The notes under the pieces: generated by a model
Seen by the model: only the letters and a program-made list of their open reading frames with translations
Told to the model about the DNA's origin: nothing
Databases searched by the model: none
Shown: positions 23,617 through 32,421 of the stretch, in pieces
Position numbering within the stretch: the first letter of the stretch is position 1
Layout of the letters: each line of letters starts with the position of its first letter
Assembly: GCF_001484195.1 (NCBI RefSeq)
Contig: NZ_LLYW01000007.1
Coordinates: forward strand, 1-44,793
DNA from: Thermococcus celericrescens
GTDB taxonomy: Archaea > Methanobacteriota_B > Thermococci > Thermococcales > Thermococcaceae
Reading direction: 5' to 3'
DNA: 44,793 nt
Made by a program: the position numbers and the translations under genes

Positions 23617-25206
23617 TCAATGATCTGTTGGGTTTTCAGGATTCTCTGTGGGACAGTACCTCTTGTGTGGATCACAGGGAGGATTGTATCCTGAACTCCC
23701 AGGTATGAAGATATCTCCGAACATTCCCGTGAGGGGATATTTCCTGCCCTTGTACTCAAGCCTAACCTTGCTGGAGTATATCGTCGCTTTCACCGGAGTG
23801 TTCACGTATTCGCTGTTATCTTTAATGGATATATCCACAGTAACCAGAGATAATCCCTCTGATTCCTTAGTTAGTCCGAGACCAATAGCAAGAGTTATTG
23901 GCGAAATTTCTGAGTCCCCAGCATTAATAACACCGAGAACCGGAGACGAAGCCGAGAATATAGGCAGAGTATCTAATTCCTTCCAAATGGAGAATGTTCT
24001 GAGGTTAAGATGACCATCATTTGATTCAGTAACGGCCTCTTTCCAGTACCTGTGTACGAACCACATAGTTCTGCTCATTGGCCCACCGCTATTTCTTGGC
24101 CATCCTGGTTCAACGAATTTCCTTAAACGCATGTCCTTTTCATCAGGTTTTCCAAGAACCACATAAGCGTAAGTGTCTAGGGGCTTCTTGTTCCAGACTT
24201 TCCCGTTGACATAGTCTACTCTGTAGAGCCTGTACTTAGAAAATACAGCACTTCCCCTAAGCCCCACACCGATAACAGAAGGCGATACAAGCTCGTGTCC
24301 CCAGATTGTAACTTCAGACTTTGGAATTCTGAGTGAGCTTCTATCTATTGTGTATGAATAACCAAGGATCTTTCCCTCCACTGAACCGCCGACACTGCCT
24401 CTCTCAATAGCCCCAACTGCAGAAAAAGCCAGCTCCGCATTTCTGGTAACGACCATGCTGTAATCCAAAGTTAGTGTAATGTCGTTTATTCTATCGATAT
24501 CGCCAGTCACTTGGAAAGCCGCCACTGGAATGATGCTGGCCCTTCCCAATGTCTTCTCGTGGAACCACTCAAAGCAGTACCATGTTCGATCACCACCCTC
24601 ATAGAACGGGGGTGAACATGAAGATTCTAGGAGAGATGATTCTCTTGAGGATGCCCCTGTAATCCCCCTCGGGGCCATTTTCCCGGGAGCACGGAGAATT
24701 TTCTCAACTTCTCTCCTGCTATAAAGCCTGCCCGATGCCGAATTATCGAGTTGGACTTTAACTCTCATTCCAGACACGATTCTACCAATGTTGAGAGGAA
24801 CAGTTTTCATGAAGTAGTTTAGATTGCCGTCTCTATCAACCGTAGTCCCCAGCAGAAGCAGTGAAGGTTTAACACTCTCAGGTTTGATGCCTTCTGCTCT
24901 CAGGTAACTGTTCCATTCGCGCATGGCGTAAAGTACCCTGTGGAAGTCTATTGAGATTTTGCCTTTGCCCGAATAAGTGCCCAGGTACTTTAACGAGCCA
25001 TTCGGCATTAGGGCTGAGACGGAGACCGATGCATAATCGTCCGTTGGGAGTTTGACCTCGAAAGAGGGCTCGAAGATAAAGCTCCTGTAGTAGTCAACCC
25101 TCACCCCGTAGTATTCGGTGGACTCCGCGGGAACCTGGGAGGCGGCAAAGACCGACGCTGACACCATGGCAAGTATCAGAAGAAGAACTACTGTAACTCT
25201 TTTCAT
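23617..25206 (-). CDS. Secreted protein of unknown function, inserted between thi4 and thiC
   Basis: The product is 529 residues with an N-terminal signal peptide (MKRVTVVLLLILAMVSASVFA). ATG 25206 follows GAGGTGA. The mature part is beta-rich with no membrane segment and no motif I know. Cysteines are clustered (SSCSPPFYEGGDRTWYCFEW near the middle, PPCDPHKRYCPTE at the end), suggesting disulfides outside the cell. Codon use looks more AT-rich than the flanking thi genes. The gene lies exactly between two copies of the thi control region. The right copy points a thi4-type promoter at it (predicted start near 25275), so it may be thiamine-responsive. Confidence 0.75.
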   Translation of the reverse strand: MKRVTVVLLLILAMVSASVFAASQVPAESTEYYGVRVDYYRSFIFEPSFEVKLPTDDYASVSVSALMPNGSLKYLGTYSGKGKISIDFHRVLYAMREWNSYLRAEGIKPESVKPSLLLLGTTVDRDGNLNYFMKTVPLNIGRIVSGMRVKVQLDNSASGRLYSRREVEKILRAPGKMAPRGITGASSRESSLLESSCSPPFYEGGDRTWYCFEWFHEKTLGRASIIPVAAFQVTGDIDRINDITLTLDYSMVVTRNAELAFSAVGAIERGSVGGSVEGKILGYSYTIDRSSLRIPKSEVTIWGHELVSPSVIGVGLRGSAVFSKYRLYRVDYVNGKVWNKKPLDTYAYVVLGKPDEKDMRLRKFVEPGWPRNSGGPMSRTMWFVHRYWKEAVTESNDGHLNLRTFSIWKELDTLPIFSASSPVLGVINAGDSEISPITLAIGLGLTKESEGLSLVTVDISIKDNSEYVNTPVKATIYSSKVRLEYKGRKYPLTGMFGDIFIPGSSGYNPPCDPHKRYCPTENPENPTDH

Positions 25207-25265
25207 AAAGTCACCTCAATAGTTGATACCATATACGACTTCAAAAAGTTTTCAGTTGAGCGCTC

Positions 25266-25329
25266 CAAAAACCTTTTAAGGCTCACTAAAAACTGAGTTT
25301 TGAAATTTAAAAACTTTGTTATACACGGT
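25266..25329. repeat. Right copy of the duplicated thi4/thiC control region
   Basis: This copy is the thiC promoter. CCTTTTAAGG (25272-25281) is the likely thiC TATA box with a start near 25302. The inverted repeat AAAACT-G-AGTTTT (25289-25301) lies between TATA and start. Read leftward, ATTTAAAAAC is a second TATA box facing the inserted gene. The two copies are about 1.8 kb apart in direct orientation. Confidence 0.85.
25289..25301. promoter_or_regulatory. Candidate thiamine-repressor operator at thiC
   Basis: AAAACT-G-AGTTTT is an inverted repeat matching the one at thi4. Its place just downstream of the TATA box would let a repressor block transcription start. Confidence 0.5.
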
Positions 25330-25336
25330 GGTGGCA

Positions 25337-26626
25337 ATGACCCAGCTGGAGGAAGCTAGGCGCGGGGTAATTACGGAGGAAATGAAGTTCATAGCGGAGC
25401 GCGAGGGTATAAGCCCTGAAAAGCTGAGGAGAAGCGTCGCCAAAGGCCACACCGTCATATTCCGCAACGTGAGGCACGACTGGGTTAAGCCCGTTGCGGT
25501 TGGTGAAGTCGTCCGCGTCAAGGTCAACGCCAACATAGGCACCTCGCGCGACATAGTAGACGTCGAGGCCGAGATAGAGAAGGCCAAGATCGCGGTCAAA
25601 TATGGCGCCGATACCATAATGGATCTCTCAACTGGCGGCGACCTCGATGAAATAAGAAAGCGCATAATGAAGGCTGTAGACGTTCCCATCGGCACCGTTC
25701 CCATCTACCAGGCCGCCGAGGAGATGCTGGCCAAAGGAAATGCCATCATCGAGATGACCGAGGACGACATGTGGAGGGCTGTGGAGAATCACTTCAGGGA
25801 CGGCGTTGACTACACGACGATACACGTTGGAGTTACGAAAGAGGTCGTCGAGAAGATGAAGAGAACCAAGAGGATTGTCGGCATGGTCTCCCGCGGCGGA
25901 ACTTTTCTCGCGGCGTGGATACTCCACTGGGGCGAGGAAAACCCCCTCTACAAGAACTACGACTACCTCCTTGAGCTCGCCAGGGAGTATGACGTCGTCC
26001 TAAGCCTTGGCGACGGGTTGAGGCCTGGCGGACTGCCCGATGCTGGCGACGAACTGCAGATAGCCGAGCTTTACACCCTCGGAAGGCTCGTTAGGAGAGC
26101 CAGAGAGGCAGAAGTTCAGACCATGGTTGAAGGACCCGGCCACGTTCCGATAGACCAGATAGCGGCGCAGGTGAAGCTGGCCAAGATCGCCACGGATAAC
26201 GCTCCTTTCTATGTGTTGGGTCCGATAGTTACCGACGTCTTCCCAGGCTACGACCACATCACGGCGGCCATAGGCGGAGCAATAGCCGCTTTAAACGGGG
26301 CTGACTTCCTCTGCTACGTCACCCCAGCGGAGCACCTCGGCCTCCCGACCCCCGAGCACGTGAGGGAGGGGGTTATAGCTGCCAGGATAGCCGCTCACGC
26401 AGTCAATCTAACGCGCTTCGAGGCCGATTTTAAGAAGGATTACCTCATGAGCCTTGCGAGGGGAAGGCTGAACTGGGCGAAGCAGTTCGAACTCAGCGAG
26501 GACAAGGAGATGTTCGTCGAGATAAGGAAGGAGAGACCGACAAAGACCGAGGCATGCTCCATGTGCGGCGATTTATGCGCGATAAAGCTCATCAACGACA
26601 TGCTGAGGAAGGGTGAGGCCGAGTGA
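25337..26626 (+). CDS. thiC: Phosphomethylpyrimidine synthase ThiC
   Basis: The product is 429 residues. This radical-SAM enzyme rearranges aminoimidazole ribotide into HMP phosphate. The C-terminal cluster motif is CSMCGDLC (CxxCxxxxC with a preceding Ala). Core motifs include ADTIMDLSTGGD, VPIGTVPIYQA, TIHVGVTKE, GDGLRPGGLPDAGDE and MVEGPGHVPIDQI. ATG 25337 has GGTGGTGG ahead. Its stop overlaps the purC start by 4 bp, so thiamine and purine genes are on one transcript. Confidence 0.97.
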   Translation: MTQLEEARRGVITEEMKFIAEREGISPEKLRRSVAKGHTVIFRNVRHDWVKPVAVGEVVRVKVNANIGTSRDIVDVEAEIEKAKIAVKYGADTIMDLSTGGDLDEIRKRIMKAVDVPIGTVPIYQAAEEMLAKGNAIIEMTEDDMWRAVENHFRDGVDYTTIHVGVTKEVVEKMKRTKRIVGMVSRGGTFLAAWILHWGEENPLYKNYDYLLELAREYDVVLSLGDGLRPGGLPDAGDELQIAELYTLGRLVRRAREAEVQTMVEGPGHVPIDQIAAQVKLAKIATDNAPFYVLGPIVTDVFPGYDHITAAIGGAIAALNGADFLCYVTPAEHLGLPTPEHVREGVIAARIAAHAVNLTRFEADFKKDYLMSLARGRLNWAKQFELSEDKEMFVEIRKERPTKTEACSMCGDLCAIKLINDMLRKGEAE

Positions 26627-27282
26627 GGCTCATCTACCGCGGTAAGACGAAGGACGTTTACGAGGATGGCCCGTATCTAGTCTTTTACTTCAAGGACTCC
26701 CTGCTGGGCGAAGACGGCAGAGAGGACACGGGTGGCAACGAGGTGATAGGCGAGAGGCCCGGCAAGGGGAGTGCGGTTCTCAGGCAGACGGAGTTCTTCT
26801 TCAGCCTGCTGGAAAGGAACGGGATAAGGACCCACTTCGTCGAGCGGATTGACGAGAGAAGGGCGCGCTTTCTGAAGGCAGAGAGGATTCCGCTGGAGAC
26901 TATATACCGCTTCAAGGCTTACGGAAGCTTTCTCAGGAGATACAACGGATGGGTGGAGTCCCTCCAAGAGCTGGGAATAGTCGAGTTCACCCTCAAGGAC
27001 GACTCGCTCGGCGACCCCCTCATAACCGAAGAAGCAATATTACGGCTCGGTATAGCGAGCGAAGGGGAGCTGGAGGAAATGAAGGAGGTAACGAAAAGGG
27101 TCGCCGAAATCCTGGCGGAGTTCTTCTCCGCAAAGGGGCTTGAGCTAATAGACTTCAAGCTGGAGTTCGGCAGGCTGAATGGAGAGCTTCTGGTGATAGA
27201 CGAGCTCAGCGGCGACACGATGCGCGTTATGAAGAGCGGAAGGCTTTTGAGCCAGGAAGAGCTCCTGGAGGTGGTAGAATGA
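26623..27282 (+). CDS. purC: SAICAR synthetase PurC
   Basis: The product is 219 residues starting at a GTG that overlaps the thiC stop. It joins CAIR and aspartate with ATP. The motifs are YRGKTKDVYE, RRYNGWVESL, LIDFKLEFGRLNGELLVIDE and LSGDTMRV. It follows ThiC, whose substrate AIR is the immediate precursor of CAIR, so the two enzymes draw on the same pool. The stop overlaps the purP start by 4 bp. Confidence 0.95.
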   Translation: MRLIYRGKTKDVYEDGPYLVFYFKDSLLGEDGREDTGGNEVIGERPGKGSAVLRQTEFFFSLLERNGIRTHFVERIDERRARFLKAERIPLETIYRFKAYGSFLRRYNGWVESLQELGIVEFTLKDDSLGDPLITEEAILRLGIASEGELEEMKEVTKRVAEILAEFFSAKGLELIDFKLEFGRLNGELLVIDELSGDTMRVMKSGRLLSQEELLEVVE

Positions 27283-28211
27283 TAATCTCCACCATAGCTT
27301 CCCACTCCTCCCTTCAGATACTCATGGGGGCAAAGAGAGAGGGCTTCAGAACGAGGCTCTACGTCAAACCGAATAGAAAGGCCTTCTACTCCTCCATCCC
27401 GCCCGTCGATGAAATCGTCGTAACGGAAAACATGAGGGAAGTACTCGGTGATGACGGCATCGTCGTACCCCACGGCTCTTTCGTGGCCTACCTTGGTATA
27501 GAGGCCATCGAGAAAGCAAATACTAAGTTCTTCGGCAACAAGCGTTTCCTCAAGTGGGAAACCAGCTTTGAACTCCAGGATAGGGTCCTTAAAAAGGCCG
27601 GCATTCCGACGGTTGAAGTCATCGAGCCCGAAGAGGCTAAGCCAGACGAGCTTTACTTTGTCCGCCTTGAGGGACCGAGGGGCGGAAGCGGACACTTCTT
27701 GGCTTACGGTTATGAACTGGAGGAGAAGATCAAAGGCCTGAGCGAACCCTACAGGATTGAACGCTTCACAGACGGCGTTTACCTCTACGTCCACTTCTTC
27801 TATTCGCCAATTTTAAACCGTTTGGAGCTCTTTGGCGTTGATGAGCGCCTGGTCATCGCGGACGCAAACAAGAGGCGGCCCTTCAGGACCCTCCCATACA
27901 CCATAGCGGGAAACAAGGCCGTAGCGCTGAGGGAGTCGCTCATTCCAGTGCTCTACGATTACGGATTGGCTTTCGTCAAGGCCATGGAGGAGCTTGAACC
28001 TCCCGGCATCATAGGTCCCTTCGCTCTCCACTTCGCCTACGATGGTGAATTTCGCTGCATAGGCTTCGCCTCGCGCATAGACGGCGGCAGCAATGCCAAA
28101 CACTGGTACTCGGCCCTCTACTGGGAGAGGCCGATGCTCATGGGCGAGAGGATAGCGCGCGAGATTAAGCTCGCCCTAGAGGAGGACAGGCTTGAGGAGG
28201 TGGTAACTTGA
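27279..28211 (+). CDS. purP: FAICAR synthetase PurP (formate-dependent)
   Basis: The product is 310 residues, an archaeal ATP-grasp enzyme that formylates AICAR with free formate in place of the folate-dependent PurH step. Markers are SHSSLQILMGAKREGFRTRL, HGSFVAYLGIEA, RLEGPRGGSGHFLAYG, ADANKRRPFRTLPYTIAGN and FASRIDGGSNAKHWYSALYW. Coupled by 4-bp overlaps to purC and purO. Confidence 0.95.
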   Translation: MIISTIASHSSLQILMGAKREGFRTRLYVKPNRKAFYSSIPPVDEIVVTENMREVLGDDGIVVPHGSFVAYLGIEAIEKANTKFFGNKRFLKWETSFELQDRVLKKAGIPTVEVIEPEEAKPDELYFVRLEGPRGGSGHFLAYGYELEEKIKGLSEPYRIERFTDGVYLYVHFFYSPILNRLELFGVDERLVIADANKRRPFRTLPYTIAGNKAVALRESLIPVLYDYGLAFVKAMEELEPPGIIGPFALHFAYDGEFRCIGFASRIDGGSNAKHWYSALYWERPMLMGERIAREIKLALEEDRLEEVVT

Positions 28212-28798
28212 GGTACGTCGGGAGAATGCTTGGAGTGGGCCTAACCAACGACAGGCCCTTCGCCTTCTACCGCCTGAACTCCCGCTCATTCCCTAACAGG
28301 AGGGCGGTTATTCGGGGAAACGAAATTTACATAGCCAACCAGACCGAGACTGACAACCCCTACGTGAGCTATCCCGTTGTGAAGCTGCTCGAAAACTATG
28401 CGGTCGTGAGCAACGGGCTGCAGACGGTCTTTATAGCCCAGGCTCTCGAAGAGGAAAGCCCGAGAAAAGCGTTGATCCATGTCCTCGACGCCTTCGACTA
28501 CGAGCGTGATGACTACAGCACACCGAGGATAGCTGCCATAGTGGAGTGCGGGAAAGCTAGGGGCTGGCTCGGCTTCGTTGGCAGAGAAGAGCTCTGGGTT
28601 AAAGCCATTAAGCTGGAAGAAGGGAAGGCCTTCTTTACCGCAACGTACAACGTTGATGGCATTGAAGAGCTGGAGCTGAGCTTTTCGAATGCCGAAGAAC
28701 TGGCTGAGAAAGTCTTAAGGCTGGAGTTCGCCCATCCGGTGCTGGCCATAGGGGTGGTGGAAAAAGAAAACGGTTGGGGGCTGGCCATCAGCCCTTGA
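28208..28798 (+). CDS. purO: Archaeal IMP cyclohydrolase PurO
   Basis: The product is 196 residues starting at TTG overlapping the purP stop. It closes FAICAR to IMP. The family start [22 protein letters not shown] and the segments [27 protein letters not shown] and [15 protein letters not shown] are recognisable. With PurC and PurP it forms the end of the IMP pathway; PurA at 36163 takes IMP to AMP. The 3' end overlaps the convergent ribH by 11 bp. Confidence 0.93.
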   Translation: MRYVGRMLGVGLTNDRPFAFYRLNSRSFPNRRAVIRGNEIYIANQTETDNPYVSYPVVKLLENYAVVSNGLQTVFIAQALEEESPRKALIHVLDAFDYERDDYSTPRIAAIVECGKARGWLGFVGREELWVKAIKLEEGKAFFTATYNVDGIEELELSFSNAEELAEKVLRLEFAHPVLAIGVVEKENGWGLAISP

Positions 28799-29252
28799 GC
28801 TTTTTCATCAGGTTGGCCATCTCAAGAGCTGCCATCGCGTACTCGAAGCCCTTGTTGCTCTTTATCCCCGCCCTGTTCAGGCCCTGAAGCTCATCTTCAA
28901 CTGTTATCACGCCAAAAATAACGGGGACGCCCGTCTGGAGCGAAGCGTTTGCAACCCCCTTGGCAACTTCGTTTGCAACGAGATCGAAGTGCTTGGTTTC
29001 TCCTCTAACCACCGCACCAAGGGCCAAAACAGCGTCGTACTTCCCGCTCTCGGCGAGCTTTTTGGCAGCGAGCGGTATTTCGAAGGAGCCCGGTACTTTA
29101 ACCACGTCAACCTTCTCAACGCCGTGCCTCTCGAAGCAGTCCAAAGCACCGCTCAGGAGCTCGTCCGTGAGGAGGTCGTTGAACCTCGCCACAACCACCC
29201 CTATCCTCAGGTTCTCACCCATGAATTCACCCTCAACGACGCAAACCTCCAT
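28788..29252 (-). CDS. ribH: Lumazine synthase RibH
   Basis: The product is 154 residues. It condenses dihydroxybutanone phosphate with the pyrimidine from the RibD step to give lumazine, usually as a 60-mer or pentamer. The motifs are [48 protein letters not shown] and [17 protein letters not shown] 29252 follows GGGGGTGAGGG. A 59-bp gap to ribBA contains a weak TATA-like TTATTTAATTC. Confidence 0.95.
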   Translation of the reverse strand: MEVCVVEGEFMGENLRIGVVVARFNDLLTDELLSGALDCFERHGVEKVDVVKVPGSFEIPLAAKKLAESGKYDAVLALGAVVRGETKHFDLVANEVAKGVANASLQTGVPVIFGVITVEDELQGLNRAGIKSNKGFEYAMAALEMANLMKKLKG

Positions 29253-29311
29253 ACCCTCACCCCCGTAATACTGTTTTATCTAATTCGTGAATTAAATAAT
29301 CCGGTAATTGA

Positions 29312-30472
29312 TTAGATTTCGAAGGGAATCCTGTGGCCGAGCTTCTCGGCCTTCACCTTCAGATAAAGCCTGTTGTGCTCGGTAACTTCTCCCGGAGCCG
29401 GGACTATCCCAACGACCTCCATTCCAAGCTCCTCCAGAGCCTCCGCCTTCCGCGGGTTGTTGGTGATGAGCCTAATCCTTGAAACGCCAAGCGCGCGGAG
29501 CATCTGGAAGGCCGCCTCGTAGGTTCTCTCGTCCGCTCTATATCCCAGCACCTCGTTTGCCTCAACCGTATCTAATCCATCTTCCTGGAGCTCGTAGGCC
29601 TTTATCTTCTCCTTCAGCCCTATGCCTCGCCCCTCCTGGTCCATGTAGAGGAGTATTCCTCCCTCCTGCGCTATCATCCTGAGGGCGTTGGTCAGCTGGC
29701 TCCAGCAGTCGCACTTCAGCGAACCGAGTGTGTCCCCGGTGAGACACTTGGAGTGGATCCTGACGAGTGGAACCTCCCTGTATGGCTCCTTAACTATGGC
29801 AACATGCTCTTTAAAGTCCAGCTCGTTGTCGAAGCTCACTATCCTGAAGTCCCCGTAGCGCGTCGGCAGCCTTGCGTTGGCGTAGACCCTTATCAGCTGC
29901 TTCCTCCTCACGAACTCCTTCCAGACGTCGTCGATGTTAACGACCGGCAAATCATTCTCCTCGGCGAGCCTTAGGGTGTATTCTCTGTTATGGGAGTTTC
30001 CAGTTTCGTCGAGTATCTCGACTATGAGGGCGTACCTTTTAAAGCCGAGTATCTCCATCAGCTCAAGCGAGCCCTCGGTGTGGCCCCTCCGCCTGTTCAG
30101 GCCTATCCCGCCGAGGAGGTGCAAATGGCCTGGATATCTGAAGTGCTCTACCGATAGGGCCTCAGCGAGCTTTTTGGCGGTTAAAGCCCTCTCTTCTGCC
30201 GTTATGCCCGTGAAGTTCTCCATGTAGTCAACGGGAATTAAAAAGTTGGTCTCACCTTCCTTGCTCGGCAGGGGGAAGAAGCCCCTGCTTAGCGCGACCT
30301 CCATGTCCATAGTGAAGCAGAGGAGGCCCTTCATCGAGAGCATGAAGTTCACAACCTCAGGCGAGGCTATCTCGGCCGGGTAAACCAGATCAGCCTCGAA
30401 CTCCCTTCTGTCATCGATGAGAACGACGGGCTTTCCCTCGAGAACCTTCTCCCTAATTGAGTCCCAGTTCAT
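29312..30472 (-). CDS. ribBA: Bifunctional DHBP synthase / GTP cyclohydrolase II RibBA
   Basis: The product is 386 residues. The N-terminal half is DHBP synthase (DDRREFEADLVYPAE, NRRRGHTEGSLELM). The C-terminal half is GTP cyclohydrolase II with the zinc site CLTGDTLGSLKCDC, the catalytic MDQEGRGIGL loop and ITNNPRKAEAL. It supplies both branches of riboflavin synthesis. The start is ATG 30472 (GGGGG ahead); a longer frame from 30502 would run into the operator repeats. It has its own promoter/operator, unlike a simple downstream gene. Confidence 0.95.
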   Translation of the reverse strand: MNWDSIREKVLEGKPVVLIDDRREFEADLVYPAEIASPEVVNFMLSMKGLLCFTMDMEVALSRGFFPLPSKEGETNFLIPVDYMENFTGITAEERALTAKKLAEALSVEHFRYPGHLHLLGGIGLNRRRGHTEGSLELMEILGFKRYALIVEILDETGNSHNREYTLRLAEENDLPVVNIDDVWKEFVRRKQLIRVYANARLPTRYGDFRIVSFDNELDFKEHVAIVKEPYREVPLVRIHSKCLTGDTLGSLKCDCWSQLTNALRMIAQEGGILLYMDQEGRGIGLKEKIKAYELQEDGLDTVEANEVLGYRADERTYEAAFQMLRALGVSRIRLITNNPRKAEALEELGMEVVGIVPAPGEVTEHNRLYLKVKAEKLGHRIPFEI

Positions 30473-30486
30473 CTTTACCCCCGAGG

Positions 30487-30533
30487 CAAATTTGTTCCAC
30501 ATCTTTTAAAAATTTGTTCCAAAAAAGAGACAA
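30487..30533 (-). promoter_or_regulatory. ribBA promoter with paired direct-repeat operator (candidate RbkR site)
   Basis: Two GGAACAAAT repeats (minus strand; TTTGTTCC at 30491-30498 and 30513-30520 on plus) start 22 bp apart, two helical turns, and flank TTTTTAAAAG, the TATA box. The region matches the ribD promoter at 34 of 45 positions without gaps. RbkR is the known archaeal regulator of riboflavin genes; assignment to it is inference. Confidence 0.65.
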
Positions 30534-31652
30534 CTAGGGTTCAACGATGAAGTCAAGGACAACGTAGCCTAAGGAATCAACGAACAGCGGCCCATCACCA
30601 TTCCCGTTGTAGACGGAGAAGTTGCTGAAAACGCCGAAAATGGATTTCATATGTCCATTCGCCTTAACGGTTTCCCCCAATCCATCTAACGTCCCGACAA
30701 AGGTGAACCAGACCGCCGGCTTGCACCCAGAGGAAGTGAAACTGACTGATATGCTCTTCTCCCCCTTTCCCGAGTAGTCAAAGGAGTAGTAGTTCCCGTC
30801 GCTGTAGAGGCCGGTATTTCCAAGGACGCGGGTGGAAGATACCTCACTGCCGTTTGCCGCTAGCGTGGCACAGTACTCATCTGGAGGAATCGGCTCGACG
30901 GGCACTTTAAGATGGGCAAGCTCTTCTTCCGTTACCAGTTTCTTATCAACTAACTCAAAAAGGCCTTCAAGGTGGTCCCTGTAGGCCTTCTCAAATTCCT
31001 TGCTCCTGCCGAGCCTCTTTGGTATCATAACCGAGGTGTTCCAGCTCTCATACCCCTCCGGAACCTCCACAACGAAGAGCCAGTTGGAATGTTTGGTGAG
31101 TGAAGCTTTTGGGAGGGAAAGCCTCTTCCCGTCGCGCAGGTAGACAACATTGGGAGGTTCTTTAAAGACTCCCTTGAAGGAAAACACCGTGCATTGGCCT
31201 CCCCTGAGGTGGTCTGAGTAAGTGAACTTCCCCTTTGAGTAGGTGACTTTTCCGAGGTCAGGCTCCCTGAACTCGAAGCTCTCGATGTTCCACCCCTCGG
31301 AAGTCTCGTTTGCCAGTTCCTCCCGTATCGACTCCCATAGAAGCCCGAGGTAGTCCATTTTAGAGTAGTCGATGTAAAACGCGGTCTTTAAGTCAATCCA
31401 CCCCGGGATATCGGCCTCGACCTTTACGTCCTGGTCCTTCAGGGAGCACACGAGGACTTCGGTCGAATAGCCGGTGTCGTCGAGTCTCTCCACAGAACGC
31501 ACGTAGAGGTAGCCGTTGAACGTTGCAGAACGCGCATAGTTGGGAGGTGTTTCATGTATTCCCATAATGTAAAAAGCACCAAACATGATGGCTGTTCCCA
31601 GAACCAGAAATAAGAAGAGAGCGAGAAGGGACCTCCTAATGTTCTGTGGCAT
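30534..31652 (-). CDS. Membrane-anchored extracytoplasmic protein of unknown function
   Basis: The product is 372 residues from ATG 31652, chosen because GGAGG lies 8 nt ahead; this site overlaps the end of the upstream gene. One N-terminal membrane anchor (about 9-33, SLLALFLFLVLGTAIMFGAF) is followed by a beta-rich outer domain with few motifs. Four Cys are spread along it. Coupled with the 31654 gene: the upstream stop lies within this gene's ribosome site. The pair splits the riboflavin genes. No family recognised. Confidence 0.7.
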   Translation of the reverse strand: MPQNIRRSLLALFLFLVLGTAIMFGAFYIMGIHETPPNYARSATFNGYLYVRSVERLDDTGYSTEVLVCSLKDQDVKVEADIPGWIDLKTAFYIDYSKMDYLGLLWESIREELANETSEGWNIESFEFREPDLGKVTYSKGKFTYSDHLRGGQCTVFSFKGVFKEPPNVVYLRDGKRLSLPKASLTKHSNWLFVVEVPEGYESWNTSVMIPKRLGRSKEFEKAYRDHLEGLFELVDKKLVTEEELAHLKVPVEPIPPDEYCATLAANGSEVSSTRVLGNTGLYSDGNYYSFDYSGKGEKSISVSFTSSGCKPAVWFTFVGTLDGLGETVKANGHMKSIFGVFSNFSVYNGNGDGPLFVDSLGYVVLDFIVEP

Positions 31653-31653
31653 A

Positions 31654-32421
31654 CTATAGCCTCCAGTCTTTATCTCCGTCAATCTTGAACCTGGCCCAGT
31701 ATCTGTGGGTCAGTCTTTCCCAAAAGTTGGGCTGGATGCTCTCCATTGCCTGATATGCTGTTTTTCCCTCGTCGAGTTTTTTCCAGAAAGTTGTCCCCTT
31801 GCTCTTTATTAGCTCAACACCGATAGATCTGTCCGTTCCGATATAGGTTCTGTAAACTGCACCACTTTTGAGCTTAAATGAGTCACATCCGAGAACAAAT
31901 ATAAGTGCATTGTGGAACTCTGCCCTCTGGGTTATCCTGTCCCAGAAGACCCGGGCTGTGTCTCCATAGTTGGGATTCTGGAGTATTATGAAACCGTTCA
32001 CCTCAGTAGAGGGAGTGATTTTGGCAGTGTGGCCGTAGTAGTAAAAGATATTAACTGCTCTTCCATTGAACATATTGTAGTAATTCCATATGGAATCACC
32101 CCGTGAGCCATGGTAATAGGCGTCCCAGTGATACACAGAGTATCCGTGCCTGATTAGGATATCCCTTACGGTACTGGTGTGGTAGTAGTTCTCATCATCA
32201 TCCTTAACATAGTGTATCACTGCAACATCAGAACCACCGCCGTATCCAGGCCATACCGCCGCTGGCGTTACTACCCAGTCAAGATTCAAGACATTGTTGG
32301 GGGCCATCCACGAAGGCAGTGCAGTATCCACTGCTGGTTTTTCTGAAGCAGCTGCAGAGAGTTGGCCACCGAAAATTAAAAACACAAACAGGCCAAACAA
32401 TAGATATTTCACTCTCTTCAT
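31654..32421 (-). CDS. Secreted protein with caspase/gingipain-like His-Cys dyad
   Basis: The product is 255 residues from ATG 32421, with a signal peptide (about 1-26). Clan CD peptidases place a catalytic His after a beta strand in an HG/GH motif and a Cys after the next core strand. Here NIFYYYGHTAKI gives H131 and NALIFVLGCDSF gives C179, 48 residues apart, each after a hydrophobic strand. An earlier strand DVAVIHYVKDDDENYY fits the first strand of the fold. The peptidase role is inferred and needs structure comparison. A TATA-like GGTTTTATAC (minus strand) lies upstream. Confidence 0.7.
   Translation of the reverse strand: MKRVKYLLFGLFVFLIFGGQLSAAASEKPAVDTALPSWMAPNNVLNLDWVVTPAAVWPGYGGGSDVAVIHYVKDDDENYYHTSTVRDILIRHGYSVYHWDAYYHGSRGDSIWNYYNMFNGRAVNIFYYYGHTAKITPSTEVNGFIILQNPNYGDTARVFWDRITQRAEFHNALIFVLGCDSFKLKSGAVYRTYIGTDRSIGVELIKSKGTTFWKKLDEGKTAYQAMESIQPNFWERLTHRYWARFKIDGDKDWRL

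Noticed and set aside
23481-25329. CRISPR array or IS terminal repeats to explain the repeated sequence around the 23617 gene
   Set aside because: Only two copies, 1.8 kb apart, and each is a working promoter region; no transposase or inverted ends.
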